Shown here piece after piece: positions 6,211-9,130 of a DNA stretch of 9,130 nucleotides. The stretch covers positions 1-9,130 of the forward strand of contig JAEDJB010000074.1 of NCBI GenBank assembly GCA_016296565.1. The letters run 5' to 3'. Below the pieces are notes generated by a model. The model searched no databases. It was not told the origin of the DNA and worked only from the letters and a program-made list of their open reading frames with translations. The position numbers were made by a program, and so were the translations under genes. Positions within the stretch are counted from its first letter, which is position 1. Every line of letters begins with the position of its first letter. This DNA comes from Oscillospiraceae bacterium (GTDB lineage Bacteria > Bacillota > Clostridia > Oscillospirales > Oscillospiraceae).

Positions 6211-7398
6211 TCAGTCCTCCCCCTGGGGGGAAGGGATGTTCTCCGGGGCAGTCTCTCCCCGGGCCAGCTTGGCCGCCTGCTGGCGGTAGAGCTCTGCTTT
6301 GGCCTCCTCCACCTGGTCCTGGAGGTTGATTTCCTCCCACTCCACCTGGAAGGGGCAGTCGTAGCCGTGCATTCTCAGCCACATCCGGCAGATCCGCTCC
6401 ACCACCGGGGTGAGGGTCCGCCGCAGGGCGGTGAGCTCACTGGTCATAATGTCCGCCTGCTGGCTGCTCATCCGCTCGGTGGAGGCCCAGTTAAGCCCCA
6501 GCAGGAAGGGCGGGATGCCCGTCTGGGAGATGAGCTGCTCGATGATGAGCCGCACCGGAGCCTGGCAGTCGGGGATGTCGCACTCGGCCCCGATGACCTT
6601 GATCTCCACGTCTCCCACCGCCACAAAGTCCCGCACCGACCCGGCCCGGGTGCTCTGCATGGCCTCGGACCACCGCTGGGCCAGCAGCTGGCTGCGCTCC
6701 TGGACCCGCCGGGCGTCCATGGCCTCCTCCCCGGGCTTGTACACCACGGCAAAGCGCACGTTCCCCGCCCGCTCCCAGTTGGTGCCCAGGGTCTGGTAAA
6801 TTTTCAGCAGAATCCCCGACAGAAAGGGCATGCTGTGGAGCAGGGACACCCCATAGGGGTTTTCCGGGCTGGGGTTGTAGGGGGTAAAGAGAAGCAAATC
6901 CTGCCGGGGCAGCACCTGGGTAGAGCCGTCCTGCTTGCGGATGGCCAGCTGCAAATCCAGGGGGGACCCCTTCTCCTTTACCTCAATGTCCGACACGTTC
7001 CCGCAGAGCACCGCCGCGATCTCCCGGCCGTCCCGGCTGGGGACGATCTCCCCCACCGCCCGGCCGCAGGTGAGCAGGCAGTCCAGATAGCAGTCCAGAA
7101 AGGCCTGGATGCCCCGCTGGTTCCACCCGGCGGGCACCGTGCGGAGAAACTCCGCCAGCTCCCGCTCCGCCTTCTTGTCCTTGCAGGCCACCGTCAGCCC
7201 CCCGGCCAGGCGGATGAGCTTTAAAATGGCCGCGTCCACCACCGGCGCCGCCTCCCGGATGGACCGGTAGAGGGCAAACTCCGGCCGGTGCAGGGGGATG
7301 TACCCGTCGATGAGGGAGAAGGGGTGGCGGCTGCTCTCCCGCAGCTGCACCAGCCCCGGCGCCGCCTCCTCCCGCTTCTCCCGCTTAAACAATCCCAT
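6211..7398 (-). CDS. Phage portal protein (XkdE position)
   Basis: A 395-residue portal, the dodecameric ring at one capsid vertex through which the terminase pumps DNA and to which the tail attaches. ATG 7398 has AAGGAGG at 7408-7414, 9 bases upstream, and a 22-base gap follows the terminase gene. Recognisable features: an N-terminal segment with YRSIREAAPVVDAAILKLIRL (44-64), typical of the portal clip/wing start; NPYGVSLLHSMPFLSGILLKI (180-200); an ERAGNVRFAVVYKPG strand pair (209-223); SQTGIPPFLLGLNW (291-304), a portal signature; then the long helix STERMSSQQADIMTSELTAL (307-326, continuing) that corresponds to the stem/tunnel region. The charged C-terminal tail (361-395) is probably crown or flexible. 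Length is within the usual 380-500 range. Family assignment is firm, the exact subfamily is not. Confidence 0.94.
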   Translation of the reverse strand: MGLFKREKREEAAPGLVQLRESSRHPFSLIDGYIPLHRPEFALYRSIREAAPVVDAAILKLIRLAGGLTVACKDKKAERELAEFLRTVPAGWNQRGIQAFLDCYLDCLLTCGRAVGEIVPSRDGREIAAVLCGNVSDIEVKEKGSPLDLQLAIRKQDGSTQVLPRQDLLLFTPYNPSPENPYGVSLLHSMPFLSGILLKIYQTLGTNWERAGNVRFAVVYKPGEEAMDARRVQERSQLLAQRWSEAMQSTRAGSVRDFVAVGDVEIKVIGAECDIPDCQAPVRLIIEQLISQTGIPPFLLGLNWASTERMSSQQADIMTSELTALRRTLTPVVERICRMWLRMHGYDCPFQVEWEEINLQDQVEEAKAELYRQQAAKLARGETAPENIPSPQGED

Positions 7399-7420
7399 TT
7401 ATCGTTTCCTCCTTCCGTTT

Positions 7421-8677
7421 TCACACCCTCCGCTCCACAAACCCCGCCCAGAACCGATCCCCGGCCTCCTCCGGGGCGGCCACGGTGGCCACGAAATACC
7501 GGATCTCATCCATGGCGTGGTCGAACTGCTTTTTCACCTTGTCCCGGTCCCCGGCGGACAAGTCCCAGCAGTAGGAGCCGAACTCTCGGATGGCGTCGGC
7601 GCAGGGGTCGCAGATGACGATCCTCCCGTTTTTCAGCGCGTCCGCCGTGAGCCGGATGCCGGAGAGCACGTCGTTGTTGGCCTTGCGCACATTCCACCCC
7701 TCCCGGCGGAGCACCTCCAGGAAGGATGCCGCCGAGGGGTCAGCCACCACCGCCTCGATCTCCCGGTCCCCGGCAAGTTCCTTCAGCCGCTGGGCGTACT
7801 CCTGGTCGGTCTGCTGCCGTTTTTCCTCCCGGGCGTCGTAGTAATACTCCTGCACCCGGTACCACACCGCCCCGAACTTCCCCCACAGCCCCAACGAGGT
7901 GGGGTTTACGGTGCCGTAGTCGCAGGAGATGATCCACCGGTCCGCCGTCCCTTGGGGAACGGGCTGCACCAGGCTGGTGTCGAAGAAGTCGTATACCAGC
8001 CCCTCCGCCGCCGTCCACTCTCCCAGGACGAACCGCCGGTAAAAGGCCCCGTGAAAGGCCCGCTCGTACCGCTCCCGGGTCTCCGGGGACAGGGTGGGGT
8101 TGTCCTCCATGCGAAAGCGCAGGTGAAGGGCGTGACGCTCCTCCGCCTTGCAGATCCACTCCCGGTAAAACCAGTGCCCCGGCCCCTCCGGGTTGCAGGA
8201 GAACCAGAACTTGGCCCCCGTCACCGAGCACCGGGCACAGGCCTGCTCCACAAAGGACCGGGGCATCAGGGCCGCCTCGTCCAGGAGCACCCCCGCCAGG
8301 GTGATCCCCTGGATCAGGGAGGCGCTGCTCTCGTCTTTGCCCCCGAAGAGGTAGAAGGTGTTCTCCCGTCCCCCGAAACGGAACTTAAAGTAGTTCCGGG
8401 AGACCTTCTCCTCCCAGGAAAATCCCAGCTCCTCCAGCACCGGCAGCACGCTGGCCAGCAGGTTCCGCCGGACCGCCTCGGTGGTCTTGCCGCACAGGGC
8501 GAACTGCTGCCGGTGGAACCGGGCCATGGCCCACAGGACGAAGGACAGCCCCAGGCACAGGGTCTTGCCGCTGCGCACCGCCCCGTCGCAGATGATGGCG
8601 TCCTTGTCCCGGTGGGGGGAGCCATTGCTCCACCACCGGAGCACCACCCGCTGCTTTTCGGAAAAGCGGGGGATCAT
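7421..8677 (-). CDS. terL: Terminase large subunit (PBSX/XtmB-type ATPase and nuclease)
   Basis: A 418-residue packaging motor. It hydrolyses ATP to translocate DNA into the prohead and cuts the concatemer. ATG 8677 is chosen because it overlaps the upstream TGA as ATGA. GTG 8689 is the alternative and would add four residues. ATPase motifs: Walker A GAVRSGKT (32-39), Walker B AGVLLDEA (129-135, with Asp133-Glu134), coupling motif SCNPEG (160-165). The RNase H-like nuclease domain has Asp253 (SCDYGTVNPTSLG), Asp313 (VVADPSAASF) and a third acidic site at Asp386 or Asp390 (FDHAMDEIRY). All expected catalytic residues appear present, and length matches the family (about 410-440). There is no strong ribosome binding site, which agrees with translational coupling to the small-subunit gene. 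Confidence 0.97.
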   Translation of the reverse strand: MIPRFSEKQRVVLRWWSNGSPHRDKDAIICDGAVRSGKTLCLGLSFVLWAMARFHRQQFALCGKTTEAVRRNLLASVLPVLEELGFSWEEKVSRNYFKFRFGGRENTFYLFGGKDESSASLIQGITLAGVLLDEAALMPRSFVEQACARCSVTGAKFWFSCNPEGPGHWFYREWICKAEERHALHLRFRMEDNPTLSPETRERYERAFHGAFYRRFVLGEWTAAEGLVYDFFDTSLVQPVPQGTADRWIISCDYGTVNPTSLGLWGKFGAVWYRVQEYYYDAREEKRQQTDQEYAQRLKELAGDREIEAVVADPSAASFLEVLRREGWNVRKANNDVLSGIRLTADALKNGRIVICDPCADAIREFGSYCWDLSAGDRDKVKKQFDHAMDEIRYFVATVAAPEEAGDRFWAGFVERRV

Positions 8678-9003
8678 CGCCGGGAGCACACCGACGCAGG
8701 GGGGCCTCCCCCGTCCGGCTGGTCCAGGGCCTGGAGGAAGGCCGCCGGGGCGGTGTTTTCCTCCTCCTTCAGCTGCTCCAGCAGCCGGCCCAGCACCGCC
8801 GCCCGGTCGGCCAGCTTCACCTCCACGGTGCCGTTGCTGCTGCGCTTGAACTCGGTGAGCGCCCCCAGGTCCAGCCCGCTGATCTGTTCCCGGTCCTCCT
8901 CGGCGAGGTAGGCCAGCTTCACCGCGTCGTTGGCGGCCCCTGCCGCCAGCTCCATCATCTGCTGGAGCACCGTCTCCCGGTTTACCCGTCTCATTCGCTT
9001 CAT
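8674..9003 (-). CDS. Small terminase-like protein, short form without visible HTH
   Basis: A 109-residue protein starting at ATG 9003, with AAAGGAGG at 9010-9017 six bases upstream. The open frame continues to 9114, but that stretch crosses the palindromic leader and reads as non-coding. The N-terminus is basic (MKRMRRVNRE). A helix follows (TVLQQMMELAAGAANDAVKLAYL, 11-33), then LDLGALTEFKRSSNGTVEVKLADRAAVLGRLLEQL (44-78). The segment FKRSSNGTVEVKLADR resembles the C-terminal part of small terminase subunits, which ends the oligomerisation/large-subunit contact region. A typical small subunit would first have an N-terminal helix-turn-helix of about 50-60 residues; I cannot see one here. Its role, recognising the packaging site and activating the large subunit, is inferred from position directly before terL and from this similarity. 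The last 20 residues are Pro/Gly-rich and partly overlap the terL start. Confidence 0.8.
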   Translation of the reverse strand: MKRMRRVNRETVLQQMMELAAGAANDAVKLAYLAEEDREQISGLDLGALTEFKRSSNGTVEVKLADRAAVLGRLLEQLKEEENTAPAAFLQALDQPDGGGPPASVCSRR

Positions 9004-9044
9004 GAAAAACCTCCTTTCACCCTTAGGGAAAACACCCCCCTTTT

Positions 9045-9062
9045 GTGTACGCAAACGTACAC
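9045..9062. repeat. Perfect inverted repeat GTGTACG-N4-CGTACAC
   Basis: Seven-base arms separated by four bases (CAAA on the plus strand), lying 42 bases upstream of the first gene's start. Followed on the minus strand by an A-rich then G-rich stretch, not a T-run, so it does not look like a terminator for the operon's direction. On the plus strand it is followed by a mixed CT-rich stretch, also not a T-run. A dimeric-protein operator or a packaging-protein binding site is the natural reading; this is inference. Confidence 0.7.
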
Positions 9063-9069
9063 CTTTCTC

Positions 9070-9080
9070 AAAAAATTTTT
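9070..9080. other. A6T5 tract (probable bent DNA)
   Basis: Eleven consecutive A/T bases (six A then five T) in an otherwise strongly GC-rich window, placed 7 bases beyond the inverted repeat. A-tracts of this kind curve DNA and are frequent near regulatory sites and packaging sites. Function here is inferred only from composition and position. Confidence 0.5.
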
Positions 9081-9112
9081 CGGCTTGGTTTCGCCGGTCC
9101 CCTTTTCCGGAC

Positions 9113-9130
9113 AAAAAAGCCCCGGCGCAC
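9113..9130 (-). terminator. Possible 3' half of an intrinsic terminator of the upstream gene
   Basis: On the minus strand the window opens with GTGCGCCGGGGC followed directly by six T. This is the look of the descending arm and T-tract of a Rho-independent terminator, with the ascending arm beyond position 9130 and therefore not visible. If real, it ends the transcription unit upstream and makes the leader the start of a new one. Confidence 0.35.

Larger units (their letters stand above)
9004..9130. other. Leader / intergenic region upstream of the packaging operon
   Basis: 127 bases without a supported gene. It is the only non-coding stretch in the window longer than about 50 bases and is clearly less GC-rich than the genes. 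It contains, in minus-strand order, a GC-rich run followed by six T (9113-9130), an A6T5 tract (9070-9080), a perfect 7-base inverted repeat (9045-9062) and the ribosome binding site of the first gene (9010-9017). A weak promoter match, TTGAGA (9066-9071) and TACACA (9044-9049) spaced by 16, overlaps the palindrome; I would not call it without experimental data. The region could hold the late-operon promoter or operator, or the packaging-initiation site, since small terminases often act on DNA near their own gene. Confidence 0.6.

Noticed and set aside
5980..7224. Plus-strand open frame of 414 codons opposite the portal gene
   Set aside because: Antisense shadow; no ribosome binding site of the kind used by the real genes and composition of a non-coding frame.
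7298..8911. Very long plus-strand open frame (537 codons) across terL and part of the portal and small terminase genes
   Set aside because: It is antisense to genes with clear catalytic motifs, has Pro/Gly/Arg/Leu-rich low-information sequence and is the expected by-product of high GC with few stops on the opposite strand.
9004..9114. Longer start for the small terminase-like gene (possibly adding the missing DNA-binding domain)
   Set aside because: The extra 37 residues do not form a helix-turn-helix, the stretch includes the palindrome and A-tract, and AAAGGAGG at 9010-9017 clearly serves ATG 9003.
1..9130. Tailocin (headless contractile particle) instead of a phage
   Set aside because: Large terminase, portal, protease-like and major capsid genes are all present and apparently intact, so DNA-filled heads are expected.
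1..9130. CRISPR array, tRNA, insertion sequence, defence system, toxin-antitoxin or integrase
   Set aside because: No direct repeat arrays, no tRNA-like folds, no transposase or recombinase motifs and no non-structural cargo gene were seen; coding space is filled by morphogenesis genes.

Overview
The window is a prophage (or temperate phage) virion-morphogenesis module. All genes lie on the minus strand, so the map reads from position 9130 down to 1. The DNA is very GC-rich, yet most genes have a strong AGGAGG-type ribosome binding site, and the proteins resemble those of intestinal Clostridia prophages. This suggests a high-GC member of the Bacillota, probably Oscillospiraceae-like. That host call is inference from composition and memory of family sequences, not a search result.

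Layout in transcription order: an intergenic leader with an A-tract and a perfect inverted repeat (9004-9130); a short small-terminase-like protein; the terminase large subunit; the portal; a prohead-protease-like protein with a Cys-rich insertion and a helical, scaffold-like tail; a small capsid-decoration-like protein; the HK97-fold major capsid protein; two small head-tail connector candidates; a tail-terminator candidate; a contractile tail sheath; the tail tube; a tail-assembly-chaperone-position protein ending in a zinc ribbon; and an acidic, partial ORF that runs off the left edge, probably just ahead of the tape measure gene. The sheath and tube pair means a contractile (myovirus-type) tail. 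Terminase, portal and capsid mean a DNA-packaging phage, not a tailocin. The order parallels PBSX/skin-type elements (xtmA-xtmB-xkdE-F-G-H-J-K-M-N), with an extra decoration-like gene and no visible XkdI/HK97-gp10-like gene.

The ten genes after the small terminase are tightly packed. Five junctions are ATGA start/stop overlaps (about 8676, 3390, 3055, 1113, 466), one is a 23-base overlap (terminator/sheath), and the remaining gaps are 13-46 bases. No terminator or promoter is visible inside the run, so it looks like one late operon with translational coupling. I see no defence system, CRISPR, tRNA, IS element or other obviously new system. The points worth a second look are the Cys-rich insertion beside the protease catalytic serine, the small terminase without a visible DNA-binding domain, the zinc ribbon in the chaperone-position gene, and the leader palindrome.
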